From Diphasiastrum complanatum (lineage: Eukaryota > Streptophyta > Lycopodiopsida > Lycopodiales > Lycopodiaceae), in the NCBI GenBank assembly GCA_029204225.1, contig CM055104.1, forward strand, positions 43,059,480 to 43,123,479: a stretch of DNA of 64,000 nt, in the 5' to 3' direction. The notes below the pieces were generated by a model that was not told the origin of the DNA, did not search any database, and saw only the letters and a program-made list of their open reading frames with translations. Numbering within the stretch: the stretch's first letter is position 1; every line of letters starts with the position of its first letter. Made by a program: the position numbers and the translations under genes. Positions 49,701-63,116 of the stretch are shown one piece after another.

Positions 49701-52700
49701 CCCAACACTAAATGGACATATAGGTGTCATTGAAGTACTACTAGTTACATAGGTATGTAACATTCCTTCCCCCTAAAATTTTTTCTTGTAGGGAAAAATT
49801 TGGAAAATTCTTTTGGAGATCAGCCTCCTTTTCCCAAGTATTTTTTTCTTCTGATTTGCCCCTCCACCTGACTAAAAATTCCCGAAGCACTCTATTCCTT
49901 AGAGTTTTCTGTTGGCTATTAACAATCGCCTCGGGTTCAGGTGGTCCACTCGCGGACTCATCATGAAGAAGCTCCACTAGATCTTCCACAGGGACTAGAG
50001 TTTCCCCAACTCCCAACGAGGGTTTCAACTTACTAACGCGGAAAACACGATGAATTCCAACGTTTGCTGGAAGATCTAGTTTGTATGCGACCTTGTTTAT
50101 CACTTGGATAACCTTAAAAGGACCGCAATACCTAAGCGCCAACTTTGCACACTTAATAGTTTTCAAGCCCCTAGAATGACTAGGAACCCTCTTTAGCCAA
50201 CTGTAACATTTCTTACATATCCGCAAGGAAATCAGCTGTGGCTTGCACCCTAAGGTTTTTCATGCCAACACAAATCGGAGATTGAGGTTGATAACCATAC
50301 ATAAGCATGAAAGGGCTGAATCCGGTCGCTGAATGTTTTGCACAATTCCACCAGTGGAAGGTAATTTTCCCAATCAGACTGCCGATGGCCCACATATGCT
50401 TGTAGCATATCCCCCATCGTTCGATTGGTCCTTTCCGTTTGACCGTCTGATTCCGGATGATCTGTAGAACACATACTTAAAGTCGTTTCCAACTTTTCAA
50501 ATACTGCTTGCCAAAAATTCCCAGTGAATTTTGGGTCACAGTCATTGACAATATTGCAAGGCAGCCCGTACAGTCGAAAAAGCTTTTCAACAAACAATTG
50601 AGCTAGGTCTGGAGCAATAGTCTTTTTTGGGATAAATTGAGCAAACTTCGTAAGCCTGTCAACAATGACCCAAACCGAATCGTGGCCCTTCCCTGTACGT
50701 AGAAGCCCGACCACAAAATCCATAGATATACTTTCCCACTATTCGGTAGGAATATCTAAAGGATGTAATAGGCCACTAGCTTTTAGCTTCTCTGCTTTAT
50801 TTAACTAGCACTTAGCACATTTAAGTACATAGGCCTCTACTTGACTTTTCATCTTCGGCTACCAAAAGTGCCGTCGAACTAAGTCAAATGTTCTTTGTAT
50901 ACCCGGATGTCCTGCGCATGGACTATCGTGACACTCATGCAAGATTTGGGCCCTTACTATGTCATTCTTTGGTATACACACCTTGTCTTTACGAAACAAA
51001 ATCCTGTTTCGAATAGCCAAATCCATATCAGTCTTTCCCGGATTCGAGGAATCTTGCGTACCTGAATCGACCCTAGAAAGTACTTGTTGCCAATACTTTC
51101 CGAAAAAAGGATCGGACTCATATAGTCTTTGTAGAGATTGAAACAACCCTGGTTCTATAACAGTAAAGCATAACTGATTAATAACCGGTAAATGACTCAA
51201 AGCATCCGCTAGAGAATTTTGACTTCCTTTACAATAACGTATAGAAAAGTCCAAGATTTGCATTAGCTCAGTCCATCTAGCTTGCCTCTCCTTTAAATCT
51301 GTAGCATCACAGAAATATCGAAGAGTCTGATAATCCGTCAAAACCTCAAATCTGGCTCCATACAAATAATGTCGCCAAATTTTCAAGGCATGAACAATTG
51401 CAAACAGTTCCTTCTCATAGGTACAATATCTAGATTGAGCAGGATTGAGTTTCTTGCTTTCATAAGCAACATGATGTCCATCCTGCATTAAAGCAGCTCC
51501 ACTAGCATAATCACTGGCATCGGTCCTAACCACAAAAGCCTTATTAGGATCGCCAATGATTAGTATTGGTGCTGAAGTGACACTTTTCTTAAGCAACTCA
51601 AAACAATTATTCATATTCTCCGTTCACTCCACTAGTGGACTCTTAGCCCTCCGGCTTAGCTTCGTATAGCCTTTCAAGGCCTGGGTAAGAGGAAATGCCA
51701 ATCGAGCAAATTGGGGAATATGCCGACGGAAAAATCCTATAAACCCCAAGAAAGACTTGATTTCCTGAACTGTGGTAAGAATAGGCCATTCAATAACCCT
51801 CTGGATACGATCGGCCTCGATCTCCACTCCTCGTTCGAAAATCTTATGCCCCAAGTAGGACAATTCCTTAGCAAAAAAGTCACACTTAGCCTCTTTGGCA
51901 AAGAGCTTTTCCCTTCTTAGGATGTCCAGGACAATCCTAAGATACTTTTTATGTTCTGCCAAAGTCTTACTGAACACTAGGATATCATCTAAGAATACCA
52001 CTACAAATCTTTCCAAATATGGCCTGGACAAATCGTTCATCATCTGTTGGAAAGTTGCCGGTGCATCGGTTAGACCGAAAGGCAACACCAAAAATTCGTA
52101 GTGTCCAAAGCGAGTTCGAAAATCCGTTTTTGGTATATCTTCTGCCCTAATGCGTATCTGATGGTATCCCGATCTTAGATCTATCTTGGTAAAGTACTTA
52201 GCACCACCAAGATAATCTATTAGGTCATCCATCCGCGGCAGTGGATATCTATTCTTAATGGTTACCTTGTTCAATTTCTTGTAATCGATGCAAAACCTTA
52301 TAGTCCCATCCTTTTTGGCAACCAGAACCACTGGTGATGCCCAAGGAGACTTACTAGGTTTTACCCACCCCTTCTTCAGGTAATCATGTAAATGCCTACT
52401 TACCTCAGCCTCTTCCGATGCACTCATCCGATAAGGACGTCGTGCGATCAGAATTGAACCAGGTATAAGGTAGATTCTATGATCAACTGTCCTTTCGGGT
52501 GGTAAACCTACAGGAAGGTCTAAAAGAACATCATTGAATTCTTGCCTAAGCTCATTATAGGCTTCAAATCATTATGAAAACATAAATAAACTTTAAAATC
52601 AGAATTCTTCATTATCAATGAATTAAGTTCTTATTTAAAATAAGGATTAACATTTTTAGTGTTAACACTTAAACTAGCCTTGATCTTAATCAAATAATTC

Positions 52701-55700
52701 TCATGCATAAAAGATAAAGATTTTTCAACAAAATCAATTCTCAATGACTTATTTTTATCAAAATGCCATTGTTGCCCGAGAACAATATCTACATTAGCTA
52801 ATGCAACAACATAGAATTCTAGTTTTTCAAAGTAATTCTGTATGTGTAACTCTACATCAGGAACAACATAATTCATAAACTCAGAATTGCTTTCCGATGC
52901 CATTGTCACACAGATTTTTTTTCACTTTTTTCGGGTAGGAAGGTTTAGCGTCTGCACTAAATTTACATTAATAAAGTTATGAGTGGATCCTGTGTCAAAA
53001 AGGACGTTAACAACTTGATCTTTAACTTTACTTTTAATGCAAATAAGGTCATTAGGTCCAAAAACTAATGAACTAAGGAAACATACATCCATGTCATCAC
53101 TTCGAGATAGATTACTTGAGGTAGAAGCTGGTTTTTTGACGCAATCTCGTGCAAGGTGACTCTCGTCATTGCACTTGAAGCACAGGTTCTTCTTACGAAC
53201 TTCAGCTATGTCTTTGCCACCCTAATGGTTTTTAAAGTTTTTCTTGGTTTTCTTAGGATTGTTGGAATTGGGATGTATTTCATTAATAGCTTCCCTATCC
53301 TTCCTCTTGAATTGAAAACGTTTTTTTGGCTCATTAGGCTGGTGATCCTTAGATGGCTTAGGTGTGTCATCAAAATACTTTGCAGCCCTAATAGCATCCT
53401 CTAGGGTTTTTGGATGGTTCCTACGAACATCCACTTGGTAATCTTTTGGTAACCCATCAATAAACATTAACATTTGTACCTTTAGTGGAATGTCACTATA
53501 AAGTGGATTCAAGTACTCATGAAAATCTTGAATAAATTGTTTCAAACTTTTATTCATTGTTAAATGACTCAACTTTTGAAAGTGTTCATAGTCATCTAAT
53601 AGTGATAAAAAGTATTCCTTAAAAACTATGCAAAAATCATCCCATATACGTGGTTGATTGCCTTTTGCAACTAGGTCATCCCACCATATTAAGGCTCTTC
53701 CTTCAAGGAACATAGTTACAGTGGACAATTTTTCACATCCAGGGAATTGGTTCATGCCAAAGTATTTGTTCCATACATTAAGCCATGAACTTACCAATTG
53801 CAAGTTCTTATCTTTCTTCTCCCCCTTAAACAATTTTACATAGGTGGAACTACATGCTTCTTCTGGTTGGCTAACCTAGACTCTAAGTCTTGGTTCCTTT
53901 GATTAGTTTCAAGAAGCTTTTTATTAGTGGCTTGAATTTGTTGGTATAAAGGTTCAAGAGCTTGTGCCACATTGGATGAGTTTGATAGTTCAAATGATGA
54001 GTTTTCATTGGTTTGATCCATTGGAGTTGCTTGTGTGTTTTTCTATTATGCAAATACAACAACAAGTATTTCTAATTAGAATGATTAAAATGCTTCAATT
54101 CTTACATAATCCAATGCAAATAAAAGCATTTACTTTTATTCATTTAATACTTATTGTTTGTAAGCTCAATCCAAGCCTACTTTTTGCAAGCTTAAGAGAA
54201 AACTACACCAAGCAATTTCCTACTTTTGTCTCAATCCAAAGCAAATATCAAAACTAATCTTTATGTAAACTTCAATTAACTACTTCAAGCTAATGTTTAC
54301 ATAAAGTTCCCATTCCAATTCCATTTCCATTTCCATTTTTCATTTCAAATTCAACACAAATTTTCACATTTCTCACCTTCCTAGTTCTTTAAATCCATGA
54401 AACTAGTCACTAGAAATGGAAAACTAATGAAGTTCTATGAAAATTTTACTTTTCAGATCTATTTTTCAGATTTACAGGTCTGAAAATCAGAACTTCAAAA
54501 TGACAAAAAACAGAATTTCAAAACCTTTTTTATGCATAAAGTTGCACTACCTTTTCCTTCCTACATTGCCATTTTCATGAAACTAGAAGGTAGAAAGGTG
54601 TAACTAATGAAGTTTTTATTTTCAGATCTGATTTTCACAGGTCTGAAAAACAGAACTTCAAAATGAAAATCAGAAGTTTATTGATCAAAACACATAGCTA
54701 AAATCAATCTTTTTGCAAATTTTTTTTTGTGAATGTAGAGGAAGACTTCCTCTAACCATTCCACAAATCTTTTTTCAAAAAGATTTAAAATCAAAAGCCC
54801 ACTTTAAAACTTCTCTAACATAATAAAAAATCAACCTCTAAACAATTCTATAAGCATCTCTACTCTTTATCAAGAGAACTAGATTCACTGGGTATTTCAA
54901 CTACAAGCTTCCTAATACTAGAAAAGCCAATAATCTTTCCCAAAAAAAATTTAGTTTGTGATTTTTATAGAACTTGAAAAAGGTTAGAAAGGTTACCATC
55001 CTTTGTCTAGCTCTGGTACCACTTTTACAAATGAAGTCAAGAAGTCCTCCTAATCCAAAGGTAGTGCCTCCAAAGGTCCTCCAAGTAACCTGCAAGCTCC
55101 AAGATGCTCTCCAATTCCAAGCTAGGATGCCTCCACCTGCAAGTAAGGATCTTCAAGCCTCCATGGATCTCTCCTCCACCTGTGTCCCTAATCTTAATCA
55201 CAAAGGTAAATAATCATCACCCAACTGCAACTTGGCTAATCTAGCACCCTCTTGTTAACCAATAACTAATCACAAGCATACCCCCACAAACCATAGCATA
55301 CTCAAGATCCAAACCCTACTTATGTCCCATACCATAAGCAAGATCCAAACCCTACTTATGTCCCATACCATAAGCAAGATCCAAACCCTAAGCATACTAC
55401 ACACAAGAAAACACTCTATACACTAGTAGCCACACTAGAGCATAAGTATAGCAAACAAAAGAGATTTCTCTCCCTCCCTATGGGCGCCCTATTCCCCTCA
55501 TATAGATGGCAAATGGCACCCTCCAATACACTATGGAGTTCCATGCACAACCAATGAGAAAGAGAGAGGCCTAGGGGAGTTAAAGAATCTTCATAGGCTT
55601 ATGGAAGGTCAAGAGACTTCTTCCATAACCTATGACTCTTTGAATGCCTTTCTTGTGGGAGTTGGGAACTCAATGGACACCTTGGAAGTGCGCCCTCCTA

Positions 55701-58700
55701 CTAGGTCCCATTGCCCAAGTTGTGCTTGTATACTTTGGTCCAAGATTAATAAAGTGATATGGTTTAAAGTTGAGGCCCAAGGTTTAGAAAAATAGCCAAA
55801 AAGACAAAAGGTAAAATAAATTCTTATGTTTGCTAGGCTGCTCAAATAGGGCTAAGCTCTCGTCTAATGGTCTCCTACTCATGACATAGGAGATGCGTGC
55901 GTATCGCTTCTCTCCTGGGAGGCCTCCATGAAGCATCCAATGCTGCCAACTGGAGATTATCTCTTTGAAAACGTGGGTGTCAGGAATGGCAAAAAAAGGA
56001 ATATGTTAGGGACCCAACCCCTTGGGTCCCAAACCCAACTTGAACCGGACGTCGACTGGGCCTGTTGGCTTGATCGGTGACTCGTGGACCTGATGTGTCG
56101 TGATCTAGGATGTGTGTTTGGCTTGGAGGCTCCTACCTTGGAGGTATACAGGGAAGGAGTCTCATTAACCATATTCAGTCTATCTACCTAGGAGAAGGTG
56201 AATGGTGAGCGCTTGTGCATATCCCATTAGAATAACACTGAATCAACCTATAAACGTATTCATGCCTCTTGCCGAGTGCAAGGATCTTATTCGTCCTATT
56301 GACAATTCAACATTGATCAGACTCAAACTCTACCCTATGACCTAAATCAGTAATTCTACTTACTGACAACAGATTTGTAGAAAGTTTAGGTACATATTAG
56401 ACATTCGATAATATTTTGAATTGATCATGCTGAAATTCAATCTTACGGTGCCTTCACCTTCGATAGTATGTGTGCTATCGTCGCCAAGATGAACGAATTT
56501 CTTTGTACTGCAAAGTGTATAGGAGTGACAATGCTCACGATGACTGGTCATATGTTGAGTAGCTCCTGTTGGAATATCAATCCACACTCTAGAGAGAACT
56601 ATCAAACAGGGCGGATAGCTCAGTGGTAGAGCATCCCATCCGGTATGAGGGAGGTCCTGGGTTCGAATCCTAGTCTGTCCATCCATATTATGATTTATGG
56701 ATTTTTAACATGGTATTAGAGCCAAGTTTGACCTAACAGTTCATGGTGTCAAAGCCATGGTTAGGTGGCCCAAGTTGTGGGGCAGGTGACAACTAGGACC
56801 CCAACCAAGTGTGGCTTGAGGGGGGTGTTGGAATATCAATCCACACTCTAGAGAGAACTATCAAACAGGGCAGATAGCTCAGTGGTAGAGGATCCCATCC
56901 GGTATGAGGGAGGTTTTGGGTTCGAACCCTAGTCTGTCCATCCATATTATGATTTATGAATTTCTAACAGCTCCAAAATCCAAAAACCAAGAATTATCGG
57001 CTAGCGCTTTGGTCTCTAACCATGAACGCTCCCTTTTCCATGCTGAGTATGGGAGATTTCTTTGACTATGGATTCGATAATTGTTCTTGACTCTGTGTTG
57101 GCTTCTAATTCAATGCGGGTTGATTAGAGCTTTTTTTCTTCTGTCGTTTCGAACCTTTGTTGACATATAGAGTGTGAGATGATAAAGTCGAAGAGGTGTC
57201 TTGACTTCTTTCAGCAACAACATAGTGATAACTTTGGTGAGGGTTAAATCTGAGTGTGTCGTAATGATCATCACCCAATTTTCATACGTAGAAGGCAAGC
57301 TCGATAGCAATGTCATAATTGCGTCTTGATCATCGATAGTTGATCCAACCGCTGCCATCTGCTGCAAGAGATTCTTGTATTGGTTAACGTGATTTTGAAG
57401 AGAATCACCATTCGACATCTTAAGTGAGAAGAATTTCCTTTTGACATGCAACTTAGAAGTTACATCCCTCACATCATATAATGTGCTCAGGATGTCCCAT
57501 ACTTCTTTCGAAGTTTGAGCTTCTAATATATGGCCAATATGAGTGTCTGATATATTGAGAATGATGAGTGTGAAAGCTTTACCATCCTTCGATTTCCATT
57601 CAGAGTCGACTGTGTCGTCTTCAAGCTTCAATTCGATACCTGTGACAACATCCCACAATTCGTTGGCAATTAGCAAGGTCTTCATCTTAAATTTCCACAA
57701 ATAGTAATTGGATCCATTCAGCTTGTCTGCGATGAGACCAGCTTTGCTTTGAGAATCCATCTGGAAGTTAGTTTGTCGACGAATGGATGACTTACGAATG
57801 AATTGATACCGTGCGATGCTGTAATTGGAAATCAATTATCTGATACTGAAATTTGATACCACATATTGAAGATTATGAGCAAATTTGCTTTCAGATATCG
57901 CTCTGATACCATGTTAGAAGAAGGAAAGAGGAGACGATAGTATTTGAGTCAAAGTCGAAAGACGAACTATCAGGCTTTGCGGAATAATCCTTCTTCTAAT
58001 GCATGACTACGCTTATAAAAAACGAACAAAGCTATCGCGACAATCATTACGTTCTTTCTTTTAGTAACTAACTTTGAAATCATTAGTACTAAAGTAATTT
58101 TGTAGACACAATTACAGAGTGTAAGCAGAGTACACATAAAGAAAAATCATGGCTACAAATGGTCACGAGAAAATTGCCACCTATCGCGCAAGATTCATAA
58201 ATACTTATGACATCATTAGTAGATATGTCATGGTTGCATGGCCATCCAGACTGGTAGATGAGTAAATCCATCATCCATGCATGAAGCTTTGGCAGCGTCA
58301 AATGTTCCACAGACAACAAACACAGGACACCCTCCATAGCCTCCCATGGGATGTCTGTGGTGGATTTTTTATGTGTGGACTGCGTAATTGCTTGAAAACA
58401 CAATTTTTGTGTCTTAGGTCTTTGTCCTCCATATCCTTTGTTTGAGTAGCAGTATTCTTGAGCATATATGCCAAGACAACTTATTTGTGCTGCTGTTTTA
58501 AACCGTATACAAGGAAGGCTAGAAATAAGATACCAAGTTAAGGCGGCTGAAAGTACTTCTGTGGTTGTAACCTGTACCTTCTTTTTGCGAGTAGTGTTTG
58601 CAGCCTGTAATCAATTTGAAGCTTTGTTTGGGTATTAGTTTTCTTTCTTGAATGTAGGTTTATGAGCATTTCATTGGATACTGGAAGTTGAATTTGTTGG

Positions 58701-61700
58701 CTTGAAGTTATGAAATTCAATGCTGTCATGAAGCCAAACTCCAGCATGAGTTTATTGTACAATGTATCTACTCAGAAGATGTACTTTGTGTAGAACTAGA
58801 GTTTCCAGCACTAGACTATCTCGATTCTTGTGCATTATACTACTAGACTAGTCACTGTTTTCAATGCGAAGAGAATATGTAGTTTGTTTGATTTATTATG
58901 CTGAAGTTATTGTCCCTTCTCCTGCTTTACCATCATTTTCTGTTTGGAGAGTCCAGGTTCAGAAGGAGCAAGCAATGTTTACTGCCAAGAGCTCTGAGTT
59001 TGAAGCTCTGCTTAGAAATCAATATACTGGCCCTGCAACTCAGAGTTCATCTATGCTCCCCCAAGTTGCATTTGATGCGACCTCCTTTTCCAATTCTCCT
59101 CAGTTTGCAGCCAGGACACTTTTTGGAAAGGCTGTCTCAAATGGTTCAATAACAGCTCCACAGCCATCTTCACAGACTTCAAATCTCTTTGGAAGTCCTA
59201 CAATGGGAGGCCATTTACAATCTAGGTGATTCTTATTTTGACATTACCTTCATTGCTCTCTTAATACGATCTCTGAAGAGTTCTACCATGGTCAATGCAT
59301 TGCATATTAGCTAGCCATATGGAAGTTTACAATCTAATTAGGCTTGTATGAATATTGCTTTTATGACGTTCTTTTTTGTACATCATCGGGATTTCTGTCT
59401 TTAAGCAGCAACCTCATAATCTGGGAATTGTTTGTCAAATTTTCATTGTCAATATTGTAGTCTTGCCGTAGCATGCTTTTAATGCAAGTCACTGAAGTTG
59501 TGTCCGTGTGTTTGAAACTAGCGATGCACTTCCAAGTCTTGACATGATGTGCAAATGTGCACTAACACCATTCTTGATATCCATAGCCCATTTTATTTTC
59601 CATAGAAGATAGAGATATGTTGGATTGTGATATCATTTCTCTGGCATCAATTGATTTTGTTGCTCTACAGTTCAAATTGCTGTAATTGATTGTCCCATAT
59701 GGTTGGTGGCTCGTTTTCTGTTATCATTTAGGGTTTAATCTCTTTATCATGGGACGAAGTCACTTCTCTTATATCCTTTAGTCAATGATATAGTGGAAAA
59801 CTATAATGCCAAATGAGTAAATATTCTATGTAGTTATCTAGTTCTATGTTAAGATTCTATAGCAGCCTTAAGTTGGTTGAGGAAGTTGTCTACAGTACAG
59901 TACAGTACAGTTTCAGATTCAGCAATTTACAAGCTAGACTACTGATTAGAGCACCAAAGAAATATTTTGAAATGGGCGATCCTGAAATATGTGCAGTGGA
60001 GGCTTTGCAGGAGGATTTGGCAAGGGCCCAAATGCTGCCTTTGGTGGAGTGCTCCCTTTTCCACAGCAATCGAACTCTGCCTCTTATAGTCCGTCCAGTT
60101 CACCAGTACAATCTTCACAATCCCCTTTGGAGACTCACAACATGTTTGGAGGTAGGTGTTCCATTTTCAGCTGCAGGTAGTGGAGGCAAGCCATCATCCT
60201 TGATCTACCTTGTTACCATCATAATCAGATGTGCTATTTGTTTTTCGTTGTATTGACTTACTGCTTCAGTCTCCATAGAGAGGAAAGTTCAAGCTGAGCG
60301 AGTTTTATGGAATAAAGAAGTCAATTTACGGATTGACGATAGTGCCTTGCTGTGAATATCACACAAAGCAGTTCTATGGATGCCCTAATATAGTGAGAGA
60401 TTACTTTGCAGCCAGATTGTAGTGATGCTCTGACTGGGAACCTTAGAGAATGCCATGCCTTACAAGTGGGTTGCAGCAGCTGGAGTATGAAAATAACAGT
60501 TTTAAACTCTATTTTTATACTCAGGATGTTGGCATGCATTGCCTAGATAGCCAGATGTATCATAGATGACTGAGAGAGATGCTAATACCGATCAAGAAGT
60601 TAGAGCAGTCAAATCAAGAATCTCAGTAAAAAACAAAAATCTGTAAGCTCATTGAGAATATAAGTAGAGCCTTATTCTACAAGAGTGATCCCATTTCATG
60701 TTTGGAAGTTCCTCGGCTGTAAATTGGCTTTACTCTAGTGCTTTTATGTGGTTTTGTGAGTGATTAATTGCCAACAGTTTTGAGTTCTTGCCAACAACAT
60801 GTTTTTTGGTAGGGAATCCTTTCATACTTCTGGTTGTCAGAAAACTAGGAGCTCTCTGCAGGGAACTATGGTCATTATTATTTAAATTTAGCCAGTACAC
60901 TGTGGCCTGGTTGGAACTGCTTAACCACTAACTGGTATGTTCTGCAATTAGTGTGCTAGTGAATTGGTCATTTAATGCTCTGTCAGCTAGCTTTGCTTCC
61001 ATCGTTTTGGCTTTTGTACCATCACAAGTAAAAACTATTCACCGTAAGTCATTGTGTTGATTTAAGATAGGTTATACTGGAATACAAAGTTAGAATATTC
61101 AGAATCTCAGACTGCATGGCTTATCCACTTTATGAGCATGTCTCAATTCTGTCTGATCAGTGGCTTTTGTGAGGAAAGGGTGTACCTCATGTAGCAGCAG
61201 CCAGGATGCGGGTTATGGACCTGGTCCAATGTGTCATAACATCTGCACCAATTGCATCCCTATGAAGGGTTACAAAATATGCTAACCACAACAAAGTATG
61301 ATTTGCATGATTTGCATCATCTGCTATTAAAAGCCAAAATGGCTGAATCAGACATCAAATTTTCACTTTTGTACCCTGCAAAATTCAAAATGTAGGAAAT
61401 TCAATGGTTAAACACCAGGAAATGATTGTTCCCTGGAATATGTGTTTTGGGGTCCACCCAGTTCCGGAATGCTCGTTCCGGACAGTGGAACGCTGTCTGG
61501 AATGCATTTATATTTATTTATTTATTTTTTACATTTATTATATATAATAATAATAATAATAATATAATTGCCCAGAAACACGATTCTGGGACCGATTTGC
61601 CAGAAAGAAAAAGAAAAAGAAAAAAAAAAGGAAAAAAGACAGATATTCATGATATTGCATTGCTTTGCAGGTAATATCAAACTGTGCCTTTCTTAGTTCT

Positions 61701-62961
61701 CCCTCAAAGAAACTCATATCTCTATCAGTAAAAGCTACCAAACGAGGACCCATCAATGGTATTCATAGTTTCCAATAAATGTTTCCAGCCTCCCATCCCA
61801 CAACTTAAGGTCTCCTTTGTAGAAATGGCTGTGCCATGCATATCAACTTGAGCCACACCATGCATTCACATATTTTTGAGGTCCCAAATGCAGCTAAATA
61901 AGGCCCTAACTGCCAAAACAACTTGAAAAGCCAAGAAACCTTTACTAGACATCCTAACTCTTCCCTATTTAACACAATTAATGTTGTCAACATTTGATTG
62001 AGTCATGACAACTTGTGATTGAATAACCACGTCAAGTGTTGATGATGATCCTGCTTCAAAGGTTGATGAGCAATCACATCAATGGGCTTCCCCCTTATGG
62101 TCTTGTCATTAAGTCTAGCTTCCAATGAGCTAAATTTTGAACTTGATGTTGAGGTCAGTTGTGTTGCAGCTGAACCTGAGAATGGTAACTAGTAGGAATG
62201 AGAGTACACTCTGGAAGTTATAGCCAATTGGCATCATAGGCCCCATTGCCAATAGTAGCTCTAAATGAATTGATAGAAAAGATATCAAAAGTAACACGAC
62301 AAGCTACTCTGACTTTTAACAAGATTGATCAAAGATCATTCCATTCCAATAAGTAATGATTAGATGTGTATGCTTCTATCCAAGCTCTGATACCATGACA
62401 ACTTTTCACACGTGTGAAGCAAGTACGAAGGATCAAAAGAATGAATGATTGCACATGAAACTAGCTTCTAATCCAAAAACAATGAGATGGAAATTAAAGG
62501 CAAGCTAGTTAAGATCAAGGCAAGAGCATTCATCACAATCTACATTACTTTACACATCAAATGGAAGAAATGGAAACTTTACTTGAAAGAGTACATTTGT
62601 GAGGTACTAAGCCTCCTTATTTATACACATGATGGCCTTCTAGAACTCGTGTAGAGAGAGAGTACTGTAGATGCCAATTTGCCTCTATCTCTCTACTAGA
62701 TGACAAAAGAGAGTTGGTATGCATATGAGAATCTCTCTTTTGTGAATCTTAGGCCTACAAGAGTAGCTTCATATTCTACTTGCCAGGTTCTAGATCTACA
62801 CCTCACTAAGAAGACAAAAGTGACTTCAACTCTAACTAGAGAACTAGTTACCTAGACTACCTCGAGTTTGGACAAACCCCAAAACTCGGATTTCTAAGTT
62901 AAATTTTATTTTACATGTACTTTTCACACCCTTCACCCATGCATAAAAGTGTAACAAAGTT

Positions 62962-63014
<53 letters not shown>

Positions 63015-63073
63015 TTGCATTGCGTTTCTAGAAACACGTCCAGAAAGGTGCCGTACCACGGCACCTGAAACTT

Positions 63074-63116
<43 letters not shown>

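Larger units (their letters stand above)
48618..55795 (-). mobile_element. Ty3/gypsy chromovirus, nearly complete, 5' LTR truncated
   Basis: On the minus strand: truncated 5' LTR (55795-55022), PBS TGGTACCAGAG (55021-55011), about 1 kb of leader, gag (54021-53222), zinc knuckle and protease (about 53220-52900), RT, RNase H, integrase and chromodomain (about 52600-49760). The PPT (AGGGGGAAGGAA) follows, then the 3' LTR (49762-48618), which starts TGTTACATACC. The 5' LTR lacks the outer U3 (about 330 bp). The LTRs carry three tandem copies of a 36-bp AAGATCCAAACCCTACTTAT unit. Confidence 0.88.
56562..56974. mobile_element. TRIM retrotransposon with a tRNA-like sequence in each LTR (Helenus-type)
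   Basis: Two 144-bp LTRs (56567-56710 and 56826-56969) run TGTTGGAATATC to TAACA and differ at 7 positions. The 115-bp interior starts with the PBS TGGTATTAGAGCC (56711), one mismatch from the usual TGGTATCAGAGCC, and ends with the PPT TTGAGGGGGG before 56826. The TSD GCTCC is perfect (56562-56566 and 56970-56974). Total element length is 403 bp with no coding capacity, so it must borrow gag and pol from an autonomous LTR element. The interior can form a stem (ACCTAAC/GTTAGGT). LTR bases 43-115 are a tRNA-like unit with Pol III boxes. Strand by PBS and PPT is plus. Confidence 0.92.
56176..58110 (-). mobile_element. Copia element E, 3'-truncated, interrupted by a TRIM
   Basis: On the minus strand: LTR from about 58110 to 57912 (its end reads TGTTAGAAGAAGG on the plus strand), PBS TGGTATCAGAG at 57901-57911, gag, then protease and the start of the gag-pre-integrase domain. 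The protease reads DNSWFLDFGA at 57000-56970, breaks at the TRIM, and resumes with TQHMTSHREH and LGDDSTHTIEGEGTVRL at 56560-56420. Decayed NVLYVPKL-like and HRVEFES-like stretches follow to about 56180. No integrase, RT or 3' LTR remains. Confidence 0.75.

Noticed and set aside
56609-56681. Functional nuclear tRNA gene
   Set aside because: It lies inside an LTR repeated 259 bases later, its anticodon arm is irregular and U33 is missing, so it is called a tRNA-like promoter unit of a TRIM.
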